Translations under genes and position numbers: made by a program
Shown: positions 53,990 through 64,000 of the stretch, in pieces
How positions within the stretch are numbered: the first letter of the stretch is position 1
Layout of the letters: every line of letters starts with the position of its first letter
Assembly: GCA_963513935.1 (NCBI GenBank)
Contig: OY740772.1
Location: 103,125,340 to 103,189,339 of the forward strand
Direction: 5' to 3'
Length of the DNA: 64,000 bases
Source: Aphrophora alni
Taxonomy: Eukaryota; Arthropoda; Insecta; Hemiptera; Aphrophoridae
Notes under the pieces: model-generated
Seen by the model: the letters and a program-made list of their open reading frames with translations, nothing else
Told to the model about the DNA's origin: nothing
Database searches by the model: none

Positions 53990-54640
53990 AAGGGCGCCAT
54001 CATGATACTTAACCAGTCCCAATATACAAGCAGATCTTCTAAATGTAAACTCAAAAGATGGTTATTTCGCTTGTTTAATTGTATTGGTAGATGAAGGATT
54101 CTCATCCAGTAAGGTATGTTTGTTTAAAACAAGTATTACAAAAATTTACTGAGTCTCCTACATCATATGTGTATATATTAAAAGGATTACACTCGCTACG
54201 CTCGTATCAGTACCTAGACTGAAGCTGTACATATGTATATGTCGCTACATTCTTGACGCTAACTCGATCTCGTAAGTATACGAATATTACATTCTCTTGG
54301 AAGGTCACAGATCTCAAACAATTCTATTTGTCATCGTAAGGTTGGTAACATTGTATGGGGAATTGAAATATTCAAATTTATTATGTTATAAATTGAATAT
54401 ACACCAGATAACTATTCAATATGCCCGTCATTTTGATATTTTCAATTCTTCTAAATCTCAATAGAATTTCATAACACACTATACCCGACTGGACCACATT
54501 GTATTTTCCTGTTTTAAATTTTGTGACTGCTATCGTTCTGATGATCAAGACAACGACGACGAATGTGAATTCGAAAATCAATTTTTCAGTTTCCTGAGGC
54601 TATGAACATGAAGATACGTAAAAAAAAAAAAAAAAACAGA
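53990..54640 (+). repeat. Fam-B dispersed repeat copy, longest
   Basis: Carries both modules in series: 'aagcagatcttctaaatgta', 'gttgtattggtag' equivalents, 'ccagtaaggtatgtttgttt', 'actcgctacgctcg', 'tctcgtaagtatacgaatat', 'taaggttggtaacattgtat', 'caattcttctaaatctcaat', 'acgacgacgaatgtg' and 'cagtttcctgaggctatgaa', ending in an A-run. This copy shows the two modules are one unit of about 650 bp. Confidence 0.8.
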
Positions 54641-54884
54641 GGTCGAATTTTTGTGTGTTTACTTAACTACAATATACGTTGTAAAATGACTACATAATAA
54701 CAATAAACAGCGCAAAATCATGGACAAAACTTTCACACACATACAACCACAAAAGCAAATATTTATCAAAAATATTAATAAACTATATTTTCCCAAAAAT
54801 AAACACATTTTGCAGCAAATATTTCTTACGGAAGATAAATTGATATAGAAGAGCCCTATGAAGTTTTTTGTACTCTTAATTGGA
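54641..54884. other. Short unassigned interval
   Basis: No feature recognised. Confidence 0.35.
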
Positions 54885-55000
54885 GGGAGAGATATATAAA
54901 ATGTCCGCTATCGTGCTTGCGTACAACAATAACAACGTACAGTACGTCAGAAATTACTTTTCAGGTTTCCTGAAGCCATGAAACAATAAATAGAGGTCGA
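54885..55000 (+). repeat. Fam-B copy, 3' end only
   Basis: 'aatgtccgctatcgtgcttg', 'acgtacagtacgtcagaaat', 'tacttttcaggtttcctgaa' and 'gccatgaaacaataaa' match the last 130 bp of Fam-B. Confidence 0.6.
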
Positions 55001-56879
55001 AATTTAGTATGATCACCTAACTTGCAGTATGCATCGTATAACTGGGTAAGTATAATCATAACATAACTTAAAATAACGTGATCCAATCTGCCTTTGAACC
55101 ATAACGTAAATATACGTTGACGGGTTTCAACACGTACATAATATCACTCACAACATACCGAACGAAATTTTCATATCGATTCTTAAATATTAAGACGAGA
55201 AATTATGTAAAAAATAAGTTTATATTGCTGACAATGTGTGGAAGATCAGACTACAGGCCCGCCAGATTAAAAAAATCACACTGGATGTGGTACAATATTG
55301 AATACTGGGTATAGAACATTGAGTTGTTTGTTAGTCAACTACTGACTACGCCCTTACCCCCATCTTCAGTTTAACTACGACACACGTTCACCACTACCCT
55401 AGATCTACACTCAGTGCGTGTTAGTACGCAATTGCAGTAATATTCGATGTCGTTAAAACTATTGCTATAAATTATTTTCATCACTGGTTTTCACAACTAT
55501 TTATCAAATTTTAAATTATTTAAAAAGTTGCCCAAACGATTATTACCATTTTGTAGGATGAGCACGCCTACATTGGCACATACTAGTTTGTTTACATTTC
55601 ATTTTTCCGTTGTTTTTTTTTTAGACAAATAATAAAAGGAATACATTAACCGCGTAAAAACATACTGGAGCTGTCACTACTCAGACTACACAGCTGTTTA
55701 TTCTATTTTATACAGTCTCGTGTAAATCCTAGCTAGTAACAAATGTTTAGTCAGGATTACATTGAAAATATATGTTGTTTTATTTTTATATAGATAGAAT
55801 AGAGGAAGGTATGTGATAGGTTTAAGGCTCCTTCAGTCCAAAAATTGGTATTTGGAATGTCTGTGCACTGTCGCATGAGCTCTACACCCTCACGCGTAGG
55901 CCTAATCAAATTTGTATCATATGTATCTCGTGAGGTGTTTTTTATTGACTTAAAATTTGGGGTAGATACCATAAGGTAAAAATACCAAATTACGATTTTC
56001 TAAGCTTCTAAGGATCTGGAAAAAAAACGGATTGTTCGGAATTTCTCATAAAAACATCGGTCCGTGAGTTATCGGTAAAACACCAACATCTCTATCATGG
56101 GGATGTTATAAAACACGTAATTTCTCAAAAATCCAAATACTTTGTATCCAAAGATAGAAAATAAAGTCCTATCTTCCTGTTATACTGGTAAAAACGAAGC
56201 GTGTCCAGACATACATTTATATAAACTTTTAATCTTATTTTTAGTTATAGAATCAATTTTCTAAGAGATTGCAGTGGGGTTTCGAACCACCCTGTATATA
56301 AGTTTCAAAGACAGCGTTCAAAGTTCATTTTCGCTTTCTTATTTAACAACTACACCGAGATGACATTTTTGGTGATAGTTTTTATTTGGCTTTGGAGATG
56401 ATCGATTCGTGAAGTTTGTGCAATAATTTTACACCTATCATTTTAATGAAAACCCCAAATACTTTTGTGTAAAGCCAACAAGTTTCTATCTTTACACACC
56501 CTATATACTGTTTGACGTTATTATTTTTATTTCCACAGCAATCACGTGTTTCCTTAATCTAAGTAACAAACAACACACAACTTGAGTTGTACTGGAACAA
56601 GACCCCATAAATCATTGTTACTGTCTTCATTGCTCAAAGTTGGACAATACAAGGAGATGTTGACACAATGATTCATGATCCTGTAAAGTAGGGGATAACA
56701 CAAACCTAGACGAACAATCCATTCCACAATTTGATACAAAATGTATGTGGAGTGTATCATAGTGAAACTAGAAATGGTTTGTCATACATTTCAGAGTTTG
56801 TAGATTGTGATTCATGTAAACGAAAACGTGTTTAATTATGTATTAAACTTTTGTAGGTTATAATTTGTATCTAAAATAA
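55001..56879. other. Unassigned interval with Fam-C-like stretch
   Basis: 55890-56170 contains inverted Fam-C phrases: 'atttctcataaaaacatcgg', 'gagttatcggtaaaacacc', 'catggggatgttataaaaca'. At 56285 'gaaccaccctgtatata' resembles a mariner-like end. 56380-56440 ('ttgtgcaataattttacacc') recurs at 60655-60680. Small frames have no motif. Confidence 0.4.
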
Positions 56880-57415
56880 TTTTAAATTGCCTCAGGAAAC
56901 AGGAAAAGTGATTTTCAACATTCCGTCCGTTATATTTGTCGTACATTAGTACGATAGCGGCCACAAAAATAAAGATGGAAACATGAATTTTCGTATGGGA
57001 TGGGCCCGATTTAAAAGAAAAAAATATAAATTCAAAATGGCGACAGTTTTAAACAGTTTTTTGTTCATATCTCGTGTTGTTAGTCAATTTATAACATACC
57101 TAATTAAACGAAATTTATAGATTTCAGTTCTGCATGTAACAGTACCAACCCCACCCCTGTACCATGACAAATAGCGAATTTATTATCAAAAATATAATTT
57201 CTATTCTTGACCTTAAAAGAAAAGGTGAATATCGTTATGAGATCCAGTAGTCACTGACACGAGAGTTGAAGGGAGATTGTTTAAATATAAGAGGACCGTT
57301 AGAGCGTTGCGATTGCCACAACTACGAGGTTCAGTAAACCTGTGTAACAACTGTTTTAAACAAACTCACCCTACTGGGTAAGCCCCCTTGATCTACCAAT
57401 ACAATTTAACGTTCC
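56880..57415 (-). repeat. Fam-B dispersed repeat copy, inverted
   Basis: 'gcctcaggaaacaggaaaag', 'tcgtacattagtacgatagc', 'ttcaaaatggcgacagtttt', 'cagttctgcatgtaacagta', 'ccaaccccacccctg', 'tatgagatccagtagtcact', 'ctgtgtaacaactgttttaa' and 'cccccttgatctaccaatac': inverted Fam-B with both modules. Confidence 0.8.
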
Positions 57416-58069
57416 TACATGGATCAAGAAACCATTACATTTAGAGAATCATCAACCTGTTTTGTAAATGGATGTGCAAAAAAGTCAGTACAATGTTTTT
57501 CATCATTGTGAAATGATTATTCAGAACTAATTTGTAAGACTCAATAATTACTTGTACACACAAAAACAGTTGTTGGATTAAAACTCTTATCTGTAGTAGT
57601 GGGCTTTGTGTTGATAGCAAAAAAACTGTATCCGGTAGGAACAAATATGGCGCCAGTTAACATCAACTTACTTCCGTCGCACTCGACAATGACAGCAATT
57701 CTGTTTGAAGGAAATAATTAAATTAATGGGTATTATATATAAGTGGGAATGGGACGCTACTAAAAGCTTTCATTTGTCCCGTCAGATGATAATACCAGTA
57801 AATCTCGGCCAGCGTTATCGTCACTTAGATCTAAGTCCACATAATAGACAGTAGCGATTAAGGTTAAATACAATCCTACTGGACATGAGAGAAATGTTTT
57901 GTGTTATTATTTTAAGACCGGCGATTCTTATTTAGTGTTTTGCTTTCAACAAAAAAGTGATATAAGCATGTTAAAAAAAAAGATCAGTCTATTTTTCGTA
58001 ACTTATCGTCATAAGCTGATTATGGTTTCGTTTGAGAATTTGCAAAAAAGAGTAAGAACTCGTTAACAG
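57416..58069. other. Unassigned interval
   Basis: No feature recognised; a 67-codon minus frame at 57441-57644 has no motif. Confidence 0.4.
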
Positions 58070-58265
58070 TCGTGTTTGAAAATCTACCGTGCTGATTTCA
58101 TTCAAATAGCGGTAGAATATTAACATTAATTACCACCCAAACCAGTGTGTAAAATCGCAAGTAAAACTAAAATCTAGAGATTATGATAAATGGAGCAATT
58201 TTAGGCTCTGTTAGATCCGCTACGACCTCGGGATTGCCACACCAGTACTGACTGAATGATGAGGT
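58070..58265 (+). repeat. Fam-C-like stretch ending in a Fam-A-like terminus
   Basis: 'tgctgatttcattcaaatag', 'accagtgtgtaaaatcgcaa' (Fam-C), then 'cctcgggattgccacaccag' and 'tactgactgaatgatg', which match the last 35 bp of Fam-A. Confidence 0.5.
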
Positions 58266-58799
58266 TAAAAATTGTGATTGGTTCACTAATCACAATGTAA
58301 TTTAAAACTATTTTTTATTGACAACTTAGTTATCCTTTTACCTACAATAAAAATAAAGATGTCATCTTTTTTGTTGTTAAAAATGCAAAATACTAAATCT
58401 CCTGTAAAATTTCTGTGATCTTAATTGATTTCGAAATATTCGGAATTAAAAATATTTAACAACCGCCATTTTTATAAATATAAAAAATAAAGTCTAGCAC
58501 TTTTTAGCATTCGATTAAAAGGTTGCATAAAACATGTGTACACGGAATGTGGACACGATATCTCATCCTTTTCCGAAGTTACAAACTTGTTTGTAAAATA
58601 AACAGTGCAAAAATATTTCCAACTCGCCCCAAAACAAAAATTCAAAAATTCATTCATTAGTTGTCAATCAGAAAGAGTAGTTACATATTTCAATGAGGGC
58701 CTAAAATTAATTCGCTTGTGCCATAAACACATCATCACGGTAAGTATCTGATTAAAATGTAGTTTTTTTTTTTTTTCACAATTATTTCAGAACCATCTT
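58266..58799. other. Unassigned interval
   Basis: No feature recognised. Confidence 0.4.
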
Positions 58800-59000
58800 T
58801 TTTTAAATTTCAATTTTGCACACGAGGTTGAGTTATTAATCTTCATATTTCACAAAAACCTGAAAGAAACCGTTTGAGCCTATTTTGAAAAATCGTAATT
58901 TTGTATTTTTCTTAAGGCAAGCTAACCCCAAATTTGGAGTTATTAAAAAAACTGCCGCAATATGATCACAATATACTCAAATAAGAAATTTGATTTTTAA
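58800..59000 (+). repeat. Fam-C repeat copy
   Basis: 'gttgagttattaatcttcat', 'atttcacaaaaacctgaaag', 'cctattttgaaaaatcgtaa', 'ctaaccccaaatttggagtt' follow Fam-C order. Confidence 0.6.
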
Positions 59001-59609
59001 TCGGAAACCGTTTTATTGGACTCAGGGGACTTTAAAACTGTTATATCTGAGAACTCAACATCGATTTTTTAACTCATCACGTCATAACTTTCTCTATAAC
59101 CTACAGACTATGTGTGAAAAAAAAAACACTAACAGAAAAACAGACGCAAAATGAATTGCGTATTTCAGGGACGCTCTTTATATAAATTAAAAAGAAACAA
59201 TTAATTTTACGCAAAACTTTTAAAAACTCAAGCTTCCATTTACAGATTTAAATAATAAAATGTAGATTAACATTAAGACAGTTGGAGCAATCTGCATAAT
59301 TCTGAATTAATTCAGTTAGTCCAACGATACAATGCCTTCTTGACATTCTTCTACTGTTTAAGAGTAAATTATTTTAAAGTAAAAAAAACTCTGCCTAATA
59401 AAAATCAATACTTATATTTTCTAATGAAAACATTTCCATTTATGGGCTTAAGTTTAAATGTTTTGCTTTTTAAAAGAGAACTAAACCACAACAGATATGT
59501 GTCACAACAACTGTAGGAATACCGGATCTTTCAAGAGTAACTTAAAAATTTTATTTGGTTATGGTTTCGTTATTTGTTGTCCAATCTCCGAGAAAAACTC
59601 TTTATTAGA
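59001..59609. other. Unassigned interval
   Basis: No feature recognised. Confidence 0.4.
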
Positions 59610-59876
59610 GATATAATTTGGTTACTAGCTGATGGCCCCAGTTTCACCTGGGGATAGTTGAGATAGTTTTATAAAGAAATTATCCCCAAATACAGCAACA
59701 CACCAATTTTGATCAATATCGACCCATAAGCAACAAAGATATGATACTTGTTTTAGGGGTAAAAAAACACCCTTGGAGTGGAACATTTTCAAAACCCTTT
59801 CTTAGTACGCGTCTGCAGACCTACCCCAAACCCAAGTTAAAAAATTCATAGCTCTAGGCTTCTTGGATCCAGAGCT
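59610..59876 (+). repeat. Possible RTE-type 3' end
   Basis: 'actagctgatggccccagtt' then 'tcacctggggatag' resembles the widespread insect RTE/SINE end that reads 'tagctgacccgg...' in other species. Following text 'ccaattttgatcaatatcga' and 'gagctttga' adds nothing decisive. Confidence 0.33.
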
Positions 59877-59903
59877 TTGAGAGAGAGAGAGAGAGAGAGA
59901 GAG
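59877..59903 (+). repeat. GA microsatellite
   Basis: Thirteen GA dinucleotides. Confidence 0.95.
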
Positions 59904-60188
59904 CTGAGTTTTCTCATTCTTGACTAATTACAAACAATAAAATCTAATATGCTGTAAACTTGTAGTAGATTACAATTAATTAAATGATTTTATTTTAATT
60001 TTATCATGACTTTATCTTTACAAACATGTATCGCATTGATTCATTGTTGTTATGAATGTGAACGGAGTTTATCAACCGGGTTAAGAAAGTTTCGTACTAG
60101 CAACGGTTTGAGGGACGAACAGTGTAGTCACGTATAAAAAGCTTATAAATCAATATTGAACTTGACTTGTGAGATAATATTACATAGG
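59904..60188. other. Unassigned interval
   Basis: No feature recognised. Confidence 0.4.
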
Positions 60189-60368
60189 AAAAAAACTGGA
60201 ATAAGAGATCTCACAAAAATTACATTAACTCAATCCAACGCGTTTCAACAACAAAGTCGCCATCCTCAGTGATACACGAGCCACAATAACGAAACTATAA
60301 CACAGTTGAAGTTGAAACGCGTTTGATTGAGTAAACGTAATTTTTGTAAGACTTGTGTTCCAGTTTTT
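60189..60368. mobile_element. Hairpin element with hammerhead-like core
   Basis: Arms 'aaaaactggaataagagatc' + 'tcacaaaaattacattaact' + 'caatccaacgcgtttcaac' (left) and their inverted match ending 'cttgtgttccagttttt' (right). On the minus strand at 60231-60273: ATCA, CTGAGGA, extra T, stem II GGCGAC/GTTGTT, GAAA, C-(GC)-G, TT, then GGAT, where the sibling at 61699 has TGAT. Stem I is thus broken by one change here. Confidence 0.78.
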
Positions 60369-60599
60369 ATTTGTATTTATAAAATCCTTGTTAGTTGGTT
60401 TTAAACCACCGGGTCCGTTGAAGACATCAAGAAACCAGGAAGACCTTCTTGTTCGTTAAAAGCTCAGTTTTAATTAAATACGAGATTTACTGAACACACG
60501 TTTATAAGTTTATCCTCTATTGAAAAATATAAATATATTTTCAGAGACAGTATTCATGTCAGTAGTCAATTTTAAACTGATATTTTTTTGAATTACGGA
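60369..60599. other. Unassigned interval
   Basis: No feature recognised. Confidence 0.35.
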
Positions 60600-60904
60600 A
60601 CTGACATTTTTGGTGAATTAGTATCGGTTGGTTTGGAGGATGGGCGAAAGAAAGTTTGTGCAATAATTTTACACAGTTTGTTATGAATTGACTCTCTTGC
60701 GATATTTTACTGTGATAAACCCGCAAGAATGGCACTAACGAATGATATAATACTGATAATGAATAATATTAGAAATGTGACATTTGATAACAGACTAGAA
60801 TAAATGGCTTTAACTGCATAATAAACATAGAGACGAAAGCAAAACAGTCCATCGTATCGCTCAGTAGATTATTGACACAAGACATGTATCATTGACAAAC
60901 ATAT

Positions 60905-61310
60905 ACTCTTAGATATAACAATGACTAAGCTTCAATGATGTCACAGAAAACTTGCAATTGTATTCAACAAAAGCTTTCGTGTCTTGATAAACTCTTTGGT
61001 AGACATAATGACCTTGCTTCTTTGCTGTCACAGGAAACTTGCAAGTTACTTGCATTGTATTAACGACAGACGAAGGTTTTCGTGTATAACTTTTGACACA
61101 AATAAACTCTCAGACATACACATTGACATTGCTTCTTTGCTGTCACAGGAAACTTGCAAGTTACTTGCATTGTATTAACGACTGACGAAGGTTTTCGTGT
61201 ATAACTTGACACAAATATACTCTCAGACATACATATTGACCTTGCTTCATTGCTGTCACAGGAAACTTGCAAGTTACTTGGAATTGTCTTCAAGTTCAAT
61301 TCTCATCCCG
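60905..61310 (+). repeat. 113-115-bp tandem repeats inside duplication copy 1
   Basis: 'tgctgtcacaggaaacttgc' starts at 61023, 61138 and 61251. An earlier degenerate unit contains 'gatgtcacagaaaacttgca' near 60939. Units carry 'acgaaggttttcgtgtataa' and 'ctctcagacatac'. Copy 2 of the duplication has only one such unit (62195-62280). Confidence 0.9.
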
Positions 61311-61698
61311 CCTCTAACATCTGAGAAAGCTCTTCGCATATAACTTTGACAAACATATACTCTGAAATAGATATCGACCTTCCTTTAAGTTGTGTTTCAA
61401 AGTTACTTGGAATTGTATTCGAGTCCTATTCGCAGCTCTAATACAACTCTTCCTATAAAACCTGCGACAGACTAATCGATTTCATTCGTGACTTGCGTTT
61501 AACAGGTATATGTATACTTTTAGTGCTGAAAGAAGAGCACAAAGCTTTGCATAGCTGAAAGTTGTCTTTCTTTTTTTTTAATTAGAAACGGAGAGCTTGA
61601 CAAAACCAACTGAGAAAGTTTTATTTCACAGAGTGACGAATCGAAAGGTATTAAAATGTGGGTTCATAGAGGTGTGTAAAGAAATGCAGATTGGATAG

Positions 61699-61800
61699 GG
61701 AAAAAAACTTGAACACAAGATCTCACAAAAACTACGTTTACTTAATCAAACGCGTTTCAACAACAAAGTCGACATCCTCAGTGATACATGAGCTACAATA
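61699..61800 (-). mobile_element. Half hairpin element with hammerhead-like motif, inserted in duplication copy 1
   Basis: About 100 bp homologous to the left half of the element at 60189 ('gaacacaagatctcacaaaa', 'caacaacaaagtcgacatcc', 'tcagtgatacatgagctaca'). It is absent from the equivalent place in copy 2 (about 62533), so it arrived after the duplication. Confidence 0.78.
61745..61785 (-). ncRNA. Hammerhead ribozyme-like motif
   Basis: Minus strand: stem I ATCA; core CTGAGGA; extra T; stem II GTCGAC, loop TTT, GTTGTT (C-G, A-T, G-T, C-G, one T-T mismatch, G-T); GAAA; stem III C-(GC)-G; cleavage triplet GTT; stem I TGAT, an exact complement of ATCA. The invariant core is intact; stem II is weak and GTT is an uncommon triplet, so activity would probably be low. 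Predicted cleavage between 61749 and 61748. Confidence 0.52.
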
Positions 61801-61949
61801 TCTAAGTTATAATTAACTTTTTAACGGATTGCATTAAAATTCTACAACTTTCTCTAGAATCAAATTATCAGAAGAAATACTAGTAAATTCTACCCTAGGT
61901 AATCAAATTACAAACATTAAAATGAAACTCTTAATTGTGCTATTATTTA

Positions 61950-62680
61950 GACCCTTATATTTTATAGTGATAAACCCACAAATTCTCAAAAAGAATCATC
62001 TAATACTGATAATGGATAAGTTAACAAACGTGACATCTGAACGAAATCTAGAATGTTGAACTGATCGTAAATGTTTAACTAGTGAAATGTGGAATGGTCG
62101 AGCTACACAGTATTTCGCTTTGCTCAGTAACTTATTAACAAAAGTGTCATTGACAAACATATCCCCTCAGACATACATATTGACCTTGCTTCATCGCTGT
62201 CACAGGAAACTTGCAGTTGTATACAAATCCTATTTTCATCGCTCTAACAACTGACAAAGGCCTTCGTGTATAACCTGCGACAGACTTATCGATTTCACTT
62301 GCGAGTTGCTTTTAATAGTAATACGTAAACTTTTAGTACTGAAAGAAGAGCACAAAACTTCGCTAGCTAAGAATGGTGTCTCTTTTATATCTTAAAATAA
62401 TTGTTGTTTCTTCCATCTAAAATTAGAAACATCGAGCTTGATAAAACCAACTTTGAAACTTCTATTCAATACAGTGGCGGAAACCTAAATCGTTAAAATG
62501 GTTGTTCAAAGATGTATGTAAAGAAATACAACCACTTAAAGTTTACACCTTATTTAGAAATATTAACTTTAATATAAATTTGATTCTGTTATAAAACAAA
62601 TTCAGAAGAAATACTAGTTATTTTTTTATAACAAAATTACAAACATTATAAAATATAATATTTAAAAAGATTGTATCAAT
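61950..62680 (+). repeat. Diverged tandem duplication, copy 2
   Basis: Second copy of 60600-61945, about half its length for the reasons given there. Divergence is high enough that alignments need gaps. Confidence 0.75.
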
Positions 62681-62894
62681 AGGGGAAACGATTTTTATTG
62701 TTTTGGTTAAATGAACTAAATATAAACACCACAATCTAGCTGGATTCACCTCCTTGTTTTGTACATATCAAACAAGGAAAACAGTTCAATCTATTTGTGG
62801 CTTACACATCCACAAACCCATGGATGTTAATCGTGAATATCACACTTAAATTCTGTTTTTAAAGATAAATTAAATCCAGAGTGATCCTAACAAA
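62681..62894. other. Unassigned interval
   Basis: No feature recognised. Confidence 0.35.
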
Positions 62895-63072
62895 GTCCAC
62901 ACCCTTCATGTAGTCTTGGGTTAGATCCCTTTCTTTCATCTTTCCTATGAGATCTCTTTTGACCAACTCTTGTTCTCATCGAACCCTGACACTATTAGAG
63001 TATTCGAAGGCAAAGAGTTAGATAAGGCTACGATGATCGAAAGATTTTTTCGCCTTTACAACAACAATTTTT
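62895..63072 (-). repeat. Fam-A copy, inverted, terminus missing
   Basis: 'cttcatgtagtcttgggtta', 'gatccctttctttcatcttt', 'ccaactcttgttctcatcga', 'accctgacactattagagta', 'ggctacgatgatcgaaagat' and 'cgcctttacaacaacaa'. Confidence 0.84.
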
Positions 63073-63461
63073 TGTATTTGGTTATCTCCACAATACTAAG
63101 CTGAGATATTGGTTCACATTTTGTTATATTTCTATCTTCTTCTCAAATGTCAAACTGTAGCTCTTTTAGTTCACTAACTTTCATTTTAATAACAGCCATA
63201 ACCACTACGCGCTACGAGTGCTTCGGTACGACTAACTTGTGCTCTCGCCAGATCTAGCCAGCTAGTTCCCCCTCCACTTTACCACTAACTGCCGGCCGAT
63301 GAATTGCAATATCCTTGTCCTAGCGCGTGCTCTGGAACTAAAAATATCATTCTAGTGCAGAGACAATGTTCTGCCCGCTTGCGTTACGTTGTAGTGTTGT
63401 GTACACTACACAATAGTTCATTTAATAACACTGTCAATTAATAAGTAATAGTTTTAATCTC
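63073..63461. other. Unassigned interval, less AT-rich
   Basis: 63195-63410 has more C and G than most of the window ('actaactgccggccgatgaa', 'ttgtgtacactacacaa') but no coding signal or known motif. Confidence 0.4.
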
Positions 63462-63622
63462 TCGAATGCTGTAACAGTGTCAGAGTCGGATGAGAACAAG
63501 AGTTGGTTAAGAATGACCAAATAAGGAAGATGAAAGAGATGGATTTAAGGAGACTAAAACTGTAGATCCAACTAGAGTCCCTCGGGATTGCCACTCCCTT
63601 ACTCAATATATTGATCCCTTAA
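63462..63622 (+). repeat. Fam-A copy lacking its head
   Basis: 'ctcgaatgctgtaacagtgt', 'cagagtcggatgagaacaag', 'agttggttaagaatgaccaa', 'gatccaactagagtccctcg', 'ggattgccactcccttactc'. Forms an inverted pair with 62895-63072. Confidence 0.82.
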
Positions 63623-63980
63623 GGGTATAATTATTATTATTGCTTTAATTTTGCAGGGGTTTTCGTGATTTAATTGAGTAACCGACACTGATTCCACGTT
63701 TTGATTTTTAATATTAACAGTAAACATAAAACGTGTTACCCATAGTTACCAACTAGATAATTAAACTTTCTTTTTCCTGTTTGAAGGAATAGTGAGAACA
63801 TTTTTAAACGTTTCCTTGAATTATCAATATTCTCCTCTTGGATAGTTTGTGTAACAATTCAAATGGTAAAACTTTTCGAATCCAGAAACAAAATTTTCAC
63901 TTCCATTATTTATGTAAGCAGTTGTAAGGAATATCACTCACAATTGCAACTTCCTTCAATATCTTTTATACAAACAATTT
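63623..63980. other. Unassigned interval
   Basis: No feature recognised. Confidence 0.4.
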
Positions 63981-64000
63981 AAACACACACACACACACAC
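63981..64000 (+). repeat. CA microsatellite cut by window edge
   Basis: At least nine CA dinucleotides, running out of the window. Confidence 0.93.

Larger units (their letters stand above)
60600..61945 (+). repeat. Diverged tandem duplication, copy 1
   Basis: Landmarks shared in order with copy 2 (61950-62680): 'gtgataaaccc', 'taatactgataatg', 'gtgacat', 'tcattgacaaacatat', 'ctgtcacaggaaacttgca', 'tttttagtgctgaaagaaga', 'gcacaaa', 'gagcttgacaaaaccaact', 'gtgtgtaaagaaatgca', 'cagaagaaatactagt'. Copy 1 is longer because of internal 115-bp repeats and the insertion at 61699-61800. No coding content; frames at 60984-61178 and 61060-61299 arise from the inner repeats. Confidence 0.78.

Noticed and set aside
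60231..60273. Calling this site a fully intact hammerhead
   Set aside because: Stem I does not pair next to the cleavage site (ATCA against GGAT), unlike its sibling at 61745-61785.

Overview
The window looks like arthropod, most likely insect, nuclear DNA. It is AT-rich, has no credible intact protein-coding gene, and carries four interstitial arrays of the insect telomeric pentamer TTAGG. It is full of decayed retroelements, DNA transposons, palindromic elements and tandem arrays. I found no host gene, functional tRNA or intact rRNA gene. Most open frames are chance frames or frames held open by repeat periodicity. Species cannot be fixed from sequence alone; TTAGG rules out groups that lost it, such as flies.

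Three dispersed families recur and are named here for reference. Fam-A is a SINE-like unit of about 240 bp ending in the palindrome TCACTATAGTGA, with about a dozen copies or parts. Fam-B is a repeat of about 600 bp, or two adjoining modules, seen in both orientations. Fam-C is a looser family with an ATTTTGAGAAATT-type core. On top of these lie remnants of R1-like and RNase H-bearing LINEs (1, 2.5, 20.2, 29.2 and 31.9 kb), CR1/Jockey-like LINEs (8.7 and 23.8 kb), a Penelope-like element with a GIY-YIG domain (25.2-26.2 kb), a Pif1/Helitron-type helicase fragment (41 kb), a mariner-like transposase fragment (42 kb), a Crypton-like recombinase fragment (6.9 kb), a 1.1-kb palindromic mariner-like MITE (37.7 kb), other palindromic elements, and a 5S rRNA-derived segment (36.0 kb).

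Two themes stand out. First, several tandem arrays can be traced to pieces of mobile elements. The 33-copy, 48-bp minisatellite at 9.9-11.5 kb is an expansion of the Fam-A terminus. The 18-bp minisatellite at 40.3-40.9 kb is an expansion inside one arm of a foldback element. The array of about 150 bp at 14.3-15.0 kb is built from Fam-C-like sequence. The 200-bp array at 16.9-17.7 kb repeats a hairpin module. Second, several elements carry hammerhead-ribozyme-like motifs (CTGANGA, a paired stem II, GAAA, then a GTH-type cleavage triplet). The best are at 25.22-25.26 kb (minus, inside the Penelope-like 3' region), 27.95-27.99 kb (plus) and 61.75-61.79 kb (minus, in a small hairpin element). Weaker relatives lie at 44.2 and 60.2 kb and, core only, in the 200-bp array.

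Layout: 0-9 kb LINE fragments, Fam-A/B copies, TTAGG blocks and a truncated DNA transposon ending in a TGGA microsatellite; 9.9-15 kb minisatellite, TTAGG arrays and Fam-C array; 15-22 kb 200-bp array and nested Fam-A copies; 22-28 kb palindrome, LINE and Penelope-like element; 28-36 kb LINE remnants and a 5S-derived segment; 36-42.6 kb palindromic MITE, foldback element, helicase and transposase fragments; 44-49.5 kb hairpin element and two large tandem arrays; 50-60 kb Fam-B/C copies and palindromes; 60-64 kb a diverged tandem duplication and an inverted pair of Fam-A copies.
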